Below are positions 1 to 7,194 of a stretch of 64,000 bases of DNA, one piece after another. The DNA lies in assembly GCA_902526085.1 (NCBI GenBank), contig CABZJN010000003.1, positions 22,339 to 86,338 on the forward strand, in the 5' to 3' direction. Numbering within the stretch: the first letter of the stretch is position 1; every line of letters starts with the position of its first letter. Under the pieces are notes generated by a model that did not search any database, was not told the DNA's origin, and worked only from the letters and a program-made list of their open reading frames with translations. Both the position numbers and the translations under genes were made by a program. Origin of the DNA: an uncultured Pelagibacteraceae bacterium (GTDB lineage Bacteria; Pseudomonadota; Alphaproteobacteria; Pelagibacterales; Pelagibacteraceae).

Positions 1-719
1 CACTAATTAAAAAAATTATTAAAGATAATAATTTTATAATTCCTAATTCAAGTAAAACAGAGTTAGAGATTAAATATTTTATTAAGAAGTTAAAAATTAA
101 ACTTCCTTTCATAAGCGAAAATGGTTCTGAAATTCATAATCTAAATACGATCGAAAGTAAGCTTCCTAAAAAGATAACAATAGCTCGTGATAAAAATACA
201 ATTTTAAAAATTTTTTTAAAAAATATAAGTAAAGAGATTTTAATAAAATGTGATTTTTTATATAAAATGAACAATAAAAAAAAATCTAATATTTTAGGTC
301 TAAAAGGAAAAGACTTAATAGCTAGCTCAAAAAGAAAATGTACTTATCCTTTTATTTTTAAAGGGAATAATAAACTAAAAAAATTATTATTTAAAAAAGC
401 TCTCAAAGCAGGTTTAAGAATTCAACAAGGTGGCAGAGTAATGAATTTAGGAGATAATGTAACTAAAGGAATAGCAATTAAAAAAACATTAAATTTTATT
501 AAATCAGTGAATAAAAATAAGATTACAACCATTGCTGTTGGTGATAATCAGAATGATTTAAGTATGTTAAAAGTTGTAAAATATCCCTGTATTATTTCAA
601 ATAGATCCATCAAAATTAATAACAAAAATAAAATTTATACTAATAAAAAGGCTCCAGAAGGATGGATTGAAGTGGTCAAAAAGGCAATGGATAAAATAAA
701 TAAACAAATTAATTTATAA
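1..719 (+). CDS. Glucosyl-/mannosyl-3-phosphoglycerate phosphatase, HAD family (5' end cut by window)
   Basis: The reading frame is open from base 3 with no stop, so the gene begins before the window; the first internal Met at 267 is not the true start. The product would dephosphorylate glucosyl- or mannosyl-3-phosphoglycerate to the compatible solute glucosyl- or mannosylglycerate. Visible HAD-IIB signs are the SENGSEI stretch encoded near 115-135 (a cap-domain motif of the MpgP/GpgP type) and the C-terminal metal-binding motif GDNQNDLSML near 541-570. The N-terminal DxD nucleophile motif lies outside the window. The next gene is a GT81-like synthase two bases downstream, which supports the pairing. 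Family assignment is good; the sugar (glucose versus mannose) is inferred from the partner. Confidence 0.8.
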   Translation, partial: LIKKIIKDNNFIIPNSSKTELEIKYFIKKLKIKLPFISENGSEIHNLNTIESKLPKKITIARDKNTILKIFLKNISKEILIKCDFLYKMNNKKKSNILGLKGKDLIASSKRKCTYPFIFKGNNKLKKLLFKKALKAGLRIQQGGRVMNLGDNVTKGIAIKKTLNFIKSVNKNKITTIAVGDNQNDLSMLKVVKYPCIISNRSIKINNKNKIYTNKKAPEGWIEVVKKAMDKINKQINL

Positions 720-721
720 TT

Positions 722-1942
722 ATGGGCGATTTTTCTCAAAACGGAATAGTAGCAAACCTTCATGATTTTTCGATACGAAGTACTGAACAAATTGAAAAAG
801 ACTTATTAAAATTTTCTAAAGAGAGAAAATTAGAATTAATTTTACCTTGTCTTTATTCAGAACTTGAAGGAGACGCATTACCAAACATTGTAAATGAAAT
901 AAGTAAAACTAAATATCTTAATCATGTGATAATTGGCTTAGATCAAGCTAACAAAACACAAGCTAAAAAGGCATGGAAATTTTTTAAAAAGTTAAAAACA
1001 CCTTTTTCTATTTTATGGAATGATGGACCTAAATTAAAAAAATTAGATAAGGAATTAAAAGGTATAGATCTTGCCCCAAAACAAATGGGCAAAGGAAGAA
1101 ATGTTTGGTATTGCATTGGCATGGCAATAGCTAGAGATGAAGCTAGATCAGTTGCTTTGCATGATTGTGATATAAAAACATATGATAGAAGATTGTTAGC
1201 AAAACTTTTTTATCCTGTAGAAAACCCATTATTTAATTATGAATTTTGTAAAGGTTATTACCCAAGAATTGCTGATAATAAAATGCATGGAAGAGTGGCT
1301 AGATTACTTGTTAATCCACTTCTAACAGCAATGGAAAAAACAATAGGTAAAAGTGATTACATAGACTTTATGAAGTCATTTAAATACCCATTAGCTGGAG
1401 AATTTTCATTTAGAAGAAATATTTTACCTGAATTAAGAATTTCTTCTGATTGGGGAATTGAAATTGCTATTTTATCTGAAATGCAGAGGAATTATTCATC
1501 TAACAACATATGCCAAGTAGAATTAGCTGATAACTACGATCATAAACATCAGATATTATCTATTAAGGATAGTTCAAAAGGGTTATCTAAAATGTCTATT
1601 GATATAATCAAAACATTGGTAAGAAAACTAGCAACACAAGGCTATTCTTTTAGCAAAGAAACTTTTAGATCAATTAAAGCAACTTATTATAGGTCCGCTT
1701 TAGATTTAATTGATATTTATAGAAGCGATGCTCAAATGAACGGATTAAAGTTTGACTCTCACAATGAGGAAAAAACGGTTGAGTTATTTGCTTTAAATAT
1801 AATGAAAGCAGGAGAGTCGTTTTTTGAAAATCCGATGGATACACCTTTTATTCCAACTTGGCACAGAGTAAAAAGCGCTATCCCTGATTTCCTAGATAGA
1901 TTTAAGGAAAGCGTTAAATCGGACAATAAAGAGTTTAAGTAA
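722..1942 (+). CDS. gpgS: Glucosyl-3-phosphoglycerate synthase, GT81-like glycosyltransferase
   Basis: This 406-residue cytoplasmic enzyme probably transfers glucose from an NDP-glucose to 3-phosphoglycerate, the first step of glucosylglycerate synthesis. A GT-A fold is indicated by the metal-binding HDCDI motif near residue 148, and by the PLAGEF and SDWGIE segments near residues 220-245 that are typical of GT81 enzymes rather than of GT55 mannosyl synthases. It follows the phosphatase gene after two bases, so both probably share one transcript. Glucosylglycerate is a nitrogen-free solute that replaces amino-acid osmolytes under nitrogen limitation in other organisms; that role here is inference. 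A mannosyl synthase is the main alternative. Confidence 0.8.
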   Translation: MGDFSQNGIVANLHDFSIRSTEQIEKDLLKFSKERKLELILPCLYSELEGDALPNIVNEISKTKYLNHVIIGLDQANKTQAKKAWKFFKKLKTPFSILWNDGPKLKKLDKELKGIDLAPKQMGKGRNVWYCIGMAIARDEARSVALHDCDIKTYDRRLLAKLFYPVENPLFNYEFCKGYYPRIADNKMHGRVARLLVNPLLTAMEKTIGKSDYIDFMKSFKYPLAGEFSFRRNILPELRISSDWGIEIAILSEMQRNYSSNNICQVELADNYDHKHQILSIKDSSKGLSKMSIDIIKTLVRKLATQGYSFSKETFRSIKATYYRSALDLIDIYRSDAQMNGLKFDSHNEEKTVELFALNIMKAGESFFENPMDTPFIPTWHRVKSAIPDFLDRFKESVKSDNKEFK

Positions 1943-1956
1943 ACTTAATAATTAGT

Positions 1957-2124
1957 TTAATGTTTGTGATTGTGCTCTTCGTTTAAATTATCAATATCAA
2001 TTTCTTGAATTTCATTAATGGGCTTTGCTATACGCCAATTCCTTACTTTCCCATCCTCTGCTCTTTCGGTTATTATTGTCTCTATAGGAGGGCAATTAGG
2101 TTCATGACAACTTAACTCAGCCAT
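1957..2124 (-). CDS. Small conserved-looking Cys/His protein (55 aa), downstream of znuA
   Basis: A complete 55-codon frame runs from ATG at 2124 to TAA at 1957. The protein has an N-terminal CHEPNCPP motif (Cys6 and Cys11), a Trp/Arg/Lys-containing middle and a His-rich tail EEHNHKH, so a metal-binding role is conceivable. Its ATG lies inside the end of the 34-codon GTPase remnant, an 8-base overlap (ATGGCTGA) that would couple the two translationally. It is the last gene of the znuA unit and is followed, convergently, by gpgS. I have an impression that short CxEPxCPP proteins occur in other bacteria but cannot name a family. Function unknown; zinc handling is only suggested by context. Confidence 0.6.
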   Translation of the reverse strand: MAELSCHEPNCPPIETIITERAEDGKVRNWRIAKPINEIQEIDIDNLNEEHNHKH

Positions 2125-2221
2125 GCTGTTCTGTTAAGATCCTGTTTAAAAGCGTTGTTTTTCCAGCACCTAAAAAACCTGTTAAAACAGTAACAGGAAC
2201 TTGTTTGTTAGTTTCTTCCAT
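2117..2221 (-). pseudogene. Remnant of a COG0523 (CobW/ZigA-like) G3E GTPase: first 34 codons only
   Basis: From ATG at 2221 the frame encodes an N-terminus of the form [20 protein letters not shown], the diagnostic P-loop of G3E-family metallochaperone GTPases, and then stops with TGA at 2117 after the residues EQHG. Intact family members are about 300-400 residues and carry a CxCC metal motif after the P-loop; neither it nor the later GTPase motifs is present nearby. The frame starts eight bases after znuA and ends overlapping the 55-residue gene. This looks like a deletion that removed most of the GTPase while keeping its start. Zur-regulated COG0523 proteins commonly sit beside znu genes, which fits the context. 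It may still be translated as a short leader. Confidence 0.75.
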
Positions 2222-2229
2222 TAATTAAA

Positions 2230-3333
2230 TTAACATCCTTTAAAGGATTTTGACATGTTTTGTATCAAATCAAAATATAAACCTTTTCCAGGAGTTAAAG
2301 TTGCACCCAACGGATCAACAATACCGGTTTTAATATTCATATCTTTTGCAACAGCTTTAATGATGTCAGGGTTAAATTGAGGCTCAGAAAATACACAAGC
2401 TACTTTATCATGCTCAATTACTTCTCTAATCTCTGAAAGTTGTTCCGCACCAGGTAGTACGTCTGTGTTAACTGTGAAAGCTCCTAATATATTTACATTA
2501 AATCTTTTCTCAAAGTATTGGTAAGCGTCGTGAAAAACAATTGAAGCAGTGCTTTCATTAAGTTCTGCAGTTACATCATTTGTAAGTTTATCAATTTCTT
2601 TATAAGCCTTACTTAAATTTGCTCTATAAGCAACTTCATTTGTTGGGTCATTTTCAATTAAGTGCTTAGACATTTCAAATAAAATAACTTTTGCATTAAT
2701 TGGGTCTAACCAAATATGTGGATCAAATTCACCGTGGTGGTGTCCTTCGTGTCCATCATGATCATCATGGTCATCATGCCCATCTTTTTTTTTTGCATAA
2801 TCGTCATGGTCGTGATCATCGTGGTCATCCTTTTTCTTATGTCCATGATCGTCATGATCGTCCTCTTTATGCCCATCTTCTTTTTTTGAATGGTCATGAT
2901 CATCGTGATCATCTTTTTTCTTGTGTCCGTGATCATCATGATCATAGTGATCGTCATGGTCATCAAAAATATTTCTCTCTCTAAATTTTAACTTTACTAA
3001 ACCTTTAATCTCTAATAACTCAATTTTTTCTGCCTCATTAGCAATTGAGTCTAATGGTTTTTCTAAAAAATTTTCTAAATCTTCACCTACCCAAAAAACA
3101 ATGTCAGCATCTTGTAACATTTTTGCATGCGAAGGTTTCATAGCAAATCCATGTGGTGAAGCGTATCCATCAACTATTAAATCTGGTTTAGCTACACCAT
3201 CCATTAAATAGCTAGCTAAAGAGTGTATTGGCTTAATTGATGCAACGACTTTGATATCGGCATTTACTGATGTAAATAAAGTTAAAAATGATAGTATTGT
3301 TAAGATTATTGAAGATTTTTTTAGATTTTTCAT
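2230..3333 (-). CDS. znuA: Zinc ABC transporter substrate-binding protein ZnuA
   Basis: This periplasmic protein captures Zn2+ and delivers it to ZnuB. It begins with a signal peptide (about residues 1-25, ending SVNA). Candidate zinc ligands are His61 (SPHGF), His206 (DPHIWLDP) and His268 (VFHDAYQYF); Asp340 lies in VDPLG. Cys313 and the C-terminal Cys367 are 54 residues apart, the spacing of the disulfide in E. coli ZnuA. A very long His/Asp/Lys loop occupies residues 124-201, enlarging the protein to 367 residues against roughly 310 for E. coli. It is divergent from znuCB with two Zur boxes between, so repression by Zn-Zur is expected. The GTPase remnant follows after eight bases. Confidence 0.95.
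   Translation of the reverse strand: MKNLKKSSIILTILSFLTLFTSVNADIKVVASIKPIHSLASYLMDGVAKPDLIVDGYASPHGFAMKPSHAKMLQDADIVFWVGEDLENFLEKPLDSIANEAEKIELLEIKGLVKLKFRERNIFDDHDDHYDHDDHGHKKKDDHDDHDHSKKEDGHKEDDHDDHGHKKKDDHDDHDHDDYAKKKDGHDDHDDHDGHEGHHHGEFDPHIWLDPINAKVILFEMSKHLIENDPTNEVAYRANLSKAYKEIDKLTNDVTAELNESTASIVFHDAYQYFEKRFNVNILGAFTVNTDVLPGAEQLSEIREVIEHDKVACVFSEPQFNPDIIKAVAKDMNIKTGIVDPLGATLTPGKGLYFDLIQNMSKSFKGC
2731..2964 (-). repeat. His/Asp/Lys-rich low-complexity repeat inside znuA
   Basis: Residues 124-201 of ZnuA are almost only His, Asp, Gly and Lys. A unit of 28 residues beginning HDDHGHKKKDDHDDHDH occurs twice in tandem, 84 bases apart (conserved DNA near 2836 and 2920). The copies differ at several synonymous positions, so this is not a very recent duplication or an assembly stutter. 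Such loops in ZnuA proteins bind extra zinc at low affinity; here it is unusually long. Confidence 0.85.
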
Positions 3334-3353
3334 AATATTTGGTTATTGTTAAT

Positions 3354-3386
3354 TGTTATAATATAACACTGTGTAATAATATAACA
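3354..3386. promoter_or_regulatory. Two tandem Zur operator sites in the znuA-znuC divergent promoter
   Basis: TGTTATAATATAACA at 3354-3368 is a perfect 7+1+7 palindrome that matches the core of the known E. coli Zur consensus (TGTTATAnTATAACA). A second copy, TGTAATAATATAACA at 3372-3386, has one mismatch, with centres 18 bp apart. The pair fills the 73 bp between znuA and znuC and overlaps any plausible -10 elements, so Zur with zinc should repress both directions. A possible znuC promoter is TTGTTA at 3353 with TAATAT at 3377. Confidence 0.85.
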
Positions 3387-3406
3387 TATTTAAGTCAAGT
3401 GAATAA

Positions 3407-4153
3407 ATGAGCATAGAAAATAATATTTTAGTAAAGTTAAATAATGTTGGTTTTCAACAAAATCAAAAGTGGCTTGTTCAAGGTGTTTCTCTTCAAGTCG
3501 AAAAAGGTAAAATTGTTACCTTAATTGGTCCCAATGGTTCTGGTAAAAGTACAACAGCTAAAATTGCTCTAGGTTTATTTAAAAATATTGAGGGTAAAGT
3601 AGAAAAATTTACAAATAATATTGGTTATGTTCCACAAAAAATATCAATAGATTGGACACTTCCTCTTAGAGTTAGAGATTTTATGCTTTTAACGGATAAT
3701 CTTACAGAAGACGTGATTGATGAAGCACTTTCATTAACTGGAGTAATTAATTTAAAAGATAAAAGTTTGGGAAATTTATCAGGTGGAGAGTTTCAAAGAG
3801 TATTACTTGCAAGAGCTATTTCAAAAAAACCTGAATTGTTAGTACTTGATGAGCCAGTTCAAGGTGTAGATTTTACGGGAGAAATTGCCTTGTATGAATT
3901 AATTAAAGAAATTTCAGAAAAATTAAATTGTGGTATTTTATTAATATCCCATGACTTACATACTGTAATGAGCGCTACTGATCATGTTGTTTGTTTAAAT
4001 GGTCATGTCTGTTGTTCAGGTTCACCAAAAGAAGTTGCAAAAAATAGTGAATACAAAGCATTGTTTGGTGAACAAGCTGCTCAAACACTTTCAATTTATG
4101 AACATAAGCACGATCATGTTCATACTGATGATGGGGATATAAAAAAAAATTGA
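3407..4153 (+). CDS. znuC: Zinc ABC transporter ATP-binding protein ZnuC
   Basis: This 248-residue ATPase energises zinc import through ZnuB. It shows a Walker A GPNGSGKST, a signature LSGGEFQRV, a Walker B LLVLDEP followed by VQGVD, and the switch His in LISHDLHTV. The C-terminus carries a His-rich tail (EHKHDHVHTDDGD), a common zinc-binding extension in ZnuC. The start follows the Zur boxes by about 20 bp. The next gene, znuB, begins two bases after its stop, so znuC-znuB-zur probably form one unit. Confidence 0.95.
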   Translation: MSIENNILVKLNNVGFQQNQKWLVQGVSLQVEKGKIVTLIGPNGSGKSTTAKIALGLFKNIEGKVEKFTNNIGYVPQKISIDWTLPLRVRDFMLLTDNLTEDVIDEALSLTGVINLKDKSLGNLSGGEFQRVLLARAISKKPELLVLDEPVQGVDFTGEIALYELIKEISEKLNCGILLISHDLHTVMSATDHVVCLNGHVCCSGSPKEVAKNSEYKALFGEQAAQTLSIYEHKHDHVHTDDGDIKKN

Positions 4154-4154
4154 T

Positions 4155-4958
4155 ATGTTTGATGATTTTTTTATAAGAGCATTGGTTGCAGGTATTGGTA
4201 TCGCTTTTGTTGCGGGACCTCTTGGTTGTTTTGTTGTGTGGAGGAGATTGTCTTATTTTGGAGATACACTCGCCCACTCCGCATTACTTGGTGTAACAAT
4301 TGCATACTCATTAGAATTTAATATTGCTGTTTCAATATTTTTAATTTCATCAGCAATTGCATTAATTTTAATACAACTACAAAAAAAAACTAATCTACCA
4401 AGCGATGCGTTGTTAGGGCTATTGGCTCACTCATCATTGGCAGTTGGATTAGTAGTGATTGGATTTTTAACCTTTATTAGATTTGATATTATGGGATTAT
4501 TGTTTGGGGATATATTGGCTGTTAATAAAAAAGATTTGTTAACTATATGGGTTGGTGGAGCCTTAATTTTATTGGTTTTAAGATTAATATGGAAACCATT
4601 GTTCGCATCAACTGTAAATTATGAATTAGCACAAGCAGAAGGTCTAAACCCTGATAGAGCAAAAGCGATCTTTACAATCTTATTGGCTGCAATAATTGCC
4701 ATATCAATTAAATTAGTCGGAGTGCTATTAATTACAGGAATGTTAATTATACCAACTGCTATGGCTAGAAATCTTTCAGATAATCCCCAAAAAATGGTGA
4801 TCTTTGCGATAATTGGAGGATTGTTATCAGTGTTTATAGGATTGTTCTCTTCGTTAGAATTTAATACTCCATCTGGTCCATCCATAATTGCTGCAGCTCT
4901 AGTGTTGTTTATTTTTTCATTACTTAAAGTCAAACAAACGATACAATTGAAAAATTAA
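4155..4958 (+). CDS. znuB: Zinc ABC transporter permease ZnuB
   Basis: This 267-residue inner-membrane protein belongs to the ABC-3 permease family and forms the zinc channel with ZnuA and ZnuC. The sequence is strongly hydrophobic with about seven to eight membrane segments. Family features include the early segment WRRLSYFGDTLAHSALLG and the conserved GVLLITGMLIIPTAMAR near residue 190. It starts two bases after znuC and is followed 24 bases later by zur. Confidence 0.95.
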   Translation: MFDDFFIRALVAGIGIAFVAGPLGCFVVWRRLSYFGDTLAHSALLGVTIAYSLEFNIAVSIFLISSAIALILIQLQKKTNLPSDALLGLLAHSSLAVGLVVIGFLTFIRFDIMGLLFGDILAVNKKDLLTIWVGGALILLVLRLIWKPLFASTVNYELAQAEGLNPDRAKAIFTILLAAIIAISIKLVGVLLITGMLIIPTAMARNLSDNPQKMVIFAIIGGLLSVFIGLFSSLEFNTPSGPSIIAAALVLFIFSLLKVKQTIQLKN

Positions 4959-4982
4959 TGGAATATTATAAAAAATAATTAA

Positions 4983-5375
4983 ATGCAAAAACAAGAAACA
5001 TTAACTAAAAACCAAAAAATAATTTTAGATTTAATTGAAAAATCTGATCAACCATTAAAAGCATACTCAATTTTATTTGATGTTAAAAAAAAAGGTATTA
5101 ATGCCCCTTTGCAGGTTTATAGAGCTTTAAACAAACTAGTCAAAATTGGAAAAATTCATAAAATAGAAAGTAGAAACGCTTTCATCGCTTGTAAAAATTC
5201 AAAATGTCAAATTGCTAAAGCTACTGTTTTTTCAATTTGTGAAAGTTGTGAAGATGTAACTGAAATTCATGATCATAAATTATCAGAACACTTAAGAGAT
5301 TTTAAAGATAACAAAGGAATGAAATACAATAAATATAATTTGGAGTTTTTCGGCCTGTGCAAGAAATGTATATAA
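4983..5375 (+). CDS. zur: Zinc uptake regulator Zur (Fur family)
   Basis: This 130-residue Fur-family repressor has an N-terminal winged helix (about 1-80, recognition region APLQVYRALNKLVKIGKIHKI) and a C-terminal dimerisation domain. Structural zinc Cys pairs are visible as CESC near residue 86 and CKKC at the C-terminus. The His-rich strand TEIHDHKLSEH is the usual regulatory metal region. Co-location with znuCB and adjacent Zur boxes makes Zur far more likely than Fur. As the third gene after the operator it is probably autoregulated. Confidence 0.92.
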   Translation: MQKQETLTKNQKIILDLIEKSDQPLKAYSILFDVKKKGINAPLQVYRALNKLVKIGKIHKIESRNAFIACKNSKCQIAKATVFSICESCEDVTEIHDHKLSEHLRDFKDNKGMKYNKYNLEFFGLCKKCI

Positions 5376-5379
5376 ATAA

Positions 5380-5919
5380 ATGAAAATAAAAAAAGGCGAC
5401 ACATTAGAAGAAATCTCATTACCAAAACCTGATGGTTCAATTTTTTTTTTATCTGAAACAAAAGGTAAAAAAGTACTACTTACTTTCTACCGTATAGCTG
5501 GATGTAGCTTTTGTAATTTAAGATTGAATGAATTGAATAAAAGATTTAGTGAATTTGGAAATAATTTTACACATGTTGGAATTTTTCATTCCCCAGTAGA
5601 TAATTTAAAATCTTATATGGATAAACATGGCGAACTACCTTTTACAGTTGTGGCTGATGAAAATTTTGAATATTTTAAAAAATATGAAATTGAAAGATCT
5701 ATGGCAAAAACATTGAATGCAATGTTATTTAAACCTCACAAAATCATTCCAGCAATGATGAAAGGATATATTCCAACAAAGATTAAAGGTCATTTAGATA
5801 TTGCTGTAACTGATGTTCTGATAAACGAACTAGGAGTTGTTGAAGAAGTATATTATGCTCAAAAAGATATAGCAGATCATTTTGAGTTTGAAAAAATTAA
5901 GCAGTTTGCGCTCAATTAA
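5380..5919 (+). CDS. Peroxiredoxin-like (AhpC/TSA) thioredoxin-fold protein
   Basis: The 179-residue protein has the AhpC/TSA-like layout: an N-terminal PKPDGSIFFL strand, then KVLLTFYRIAGCSFC with Cys42 and Cys45, and later FTVVADENFEYFKKYEI. The usual peroxiredoxin TxxC motif is replaced by a CxxC, so a disulfide-exchange role is as plausible as peroxide reduction. It starts four bases after zur and is followed seven bases later by a DsbA-family gene, suggesting co-transcription with the zinc locus. Substrate is unknown. Confidence 0.7.
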   Translation: MKIKKGDTLEEISLPKPDGSIFFLSETKGKKVLLTFYRIAGCSFCNLRLNELNKRFSEFGNNFTHVGIFHSPVDNLKSYMDKHGELPFTVVADENFEYFKKYEIERSMAKTLNAMLFKPHKIIPAMMKGYIPTKIKGHLDIAVTDVLINELGVVEEVYYAQKDIADHFEFEKIKQFALN

Positions 5920-5926
5920 GTAAATA

Positions 5927-6520
5927 ATGAAAGTTGAATATTATTTTAGTGTCCTATCTCCATTTAGTTATCTAGGAGCTGGTAGATTTACAAAAATAGT
6001 AAGCAAATATAATTTAGAGGTTATAGAAAAACCGCTTGATTTAGTTGGCGAAATATTTCCAAATACTGGAGGATTGCCAGTTCCTAAAAGACATCCTGCT
6101 AGACAAAAATATAGACTTGTAGAACTGGAGAGAATTTCAAATAAACTAGGTTTACCGATTATTAAAAAGCCAAAATTTTTTCCACCTAAAGACCCACACT
6201 TAGCAGCAAAATTTGTAATAGCTTCAAATAAATTGGGTAATAAACTTCATTTTGGAAATGAATGTTTAAAATATTTATGGTCTATGGATAAAGATCTTTC
6301 TGATCACAATACACTTCAGGAAATTTGTGAAAAATTAAATTTAAACTTTGAAGAAATGAAGAAATTAGCTTTATCTGAAGATGTGAACTTGGAGTATCAA
6401 AAAAATTCAAAAGATGCAGTTGATAATGATGTATTTGGCGCTCCTTCGTATGTCTTAAATAATGAGATTTTTTGGGGTCAAGATAGATTAGATTATCTTG
6501 AAGATGCATTTCTTAAATAA
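5927..6520 (+). CDS. 2-hydroxychromene-2-carboxylate isomerase-like protein (DsbA/kappa-GST family)
   Basis: The 197-residue protein begins with VEYYFSVLSPFSYLG, where the redox Cys pair of DsbA is replaced by Ser as in the HCCA isomerase / kappa glutathione transferase group. It ends with the conserved VFGAPSYVLNNEIFWGQDR segment, which contains the cis-Pro loop. HCCA isomerase acts in naphthalene degradation, but in free-living marine bacteria such paralogues more likely perform other glutathione-dependent reactions. Its 3' end overlaps phoB on the opposite strand by eight bases. Confidence 0.75.
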   Translation: MKVEYYFSVLSPFSYLGAGRFTKIVSKYNLEVIEKPLDLVGEIFPNTGGLPVPKRHPARQKYRLVELERISNKLGLPIIKKPKFFPPKDPHLAAKFVIASNKLGNKLHFGNECLKYLWSMDKDLSDHNTLQEICEKLNLNFEEMKKLALSEDVNLEYQKNSKDAVDNDVFGAPSYVLNNEIFWGQDRLDYLEDAFLK

Positions 6521-7193
6521 GTGAATATCCAGAGGATCTTACTGTTCTAATTAGTTCTTTTGTTTTATCAATATTAATCGACTTTCTTAATCTTCTTATA
6601 TGAACATCAATGGTTCTACTTTCTACGTTTATGTTGTTTGGCCAAACATTTTCTAAAATTTGATCTCTTGAATATACTCTTTTAGGGTTGCTTAAAAAGA
6701 ATTCTAGTAGTCTAAATTCTGTTGGCCCAAGTTGTATTTCAATGTTTTTTCTGAATACTCTCTTCTCAAATCTATTTAATTTTAAATCTTCAAATTCCAA
6801 ACTATTTGAAACAACTTTAGGATCATATCTTCTTAATACAGCTTTTATTCTTGCTAAAAGTTCGTTGAAACTAAATGGTTTGGTTAAATAATCATCAACA
6901 CCACTATCTAATCCTTTTATTTTATCTTCCTCTTCTCCTTTTGCTGTAAGCATTATTATGGGTAGGTTTTTATGACTTGAGTTATTTCTAATATTTTTGC
7001 AAATATCAATTCCAGATAAATCTGGAAGCATCCAATCAAGTAAAAGCAAATTTGGTTCAAACTTTTTTAAATCTTTTAAACCATCATTACCATTGGTAGA
7101 TGAAGCTACTAAAAAACCCTCTTTTTCTAAATTATGTTGAACTAATTGTATTATTGAAGGCTCATCTTCAATAATAAATATTTTGCCATTCAT
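6513..7193 (-). CDS. phoB: Phosphate regulon response regulator PhoB
   Basis: This 226-residue OmpR-family regulator activates phosphate-starvation genes when phosphorylated by PhoR. The receiver domain (1-120) has the acidic pair in IIEDEPS, phospho-acceptor Asp53 in LLLDWMLPD, Thr83 and Lys105 in TKPFSF. The winged-helix DNA-binding domain spans about 128-226 and includes GPTEFRLLEFF and VDVHIRRLRKSI-like features. It starts one base from the end of phoU and is the last gene of the pst-pho cluster. It overlaps the convergent isomerase gene by eight bases. Confidence 0.95.
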   Translation of the reverse strand: MNGKIFIIEDEPSIIQLVQHNLEKEGFLVASSTNGNDGLKDLKKFEPNLLLLDWMLPDLSGIDICKNIRNNSSHKNLPIIMLTAKGEEEDKIKGLDSGVDDYLTKPFSFNELLARIKAVLRRYDPKVVSNSLEFEDLKLNRFEKRVFRKNIEIQLGPTEFRLLEFFLSNPKRVYSRDQILENVWPNNINVESRTIDVHIRRLRKSINIDKTKELIRTVRSSGYSLI

Positions 7194-7194
7194 T

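Noticed and set aside
2731..2964. Short repeats that could be mistaken for a CRISPR array
   Set aside because: The repeats are codon-phase, have no unique spacers of regular length and lie inside a recognisable znuA.
2700..2984. Long open frames on both strands through the znuA His-rich region
   Set aside because: They are by-products of the repetitive GAT/CAT codons of the His/Asp loop; the translations are low-complexity and znuA is clearly the real gene.
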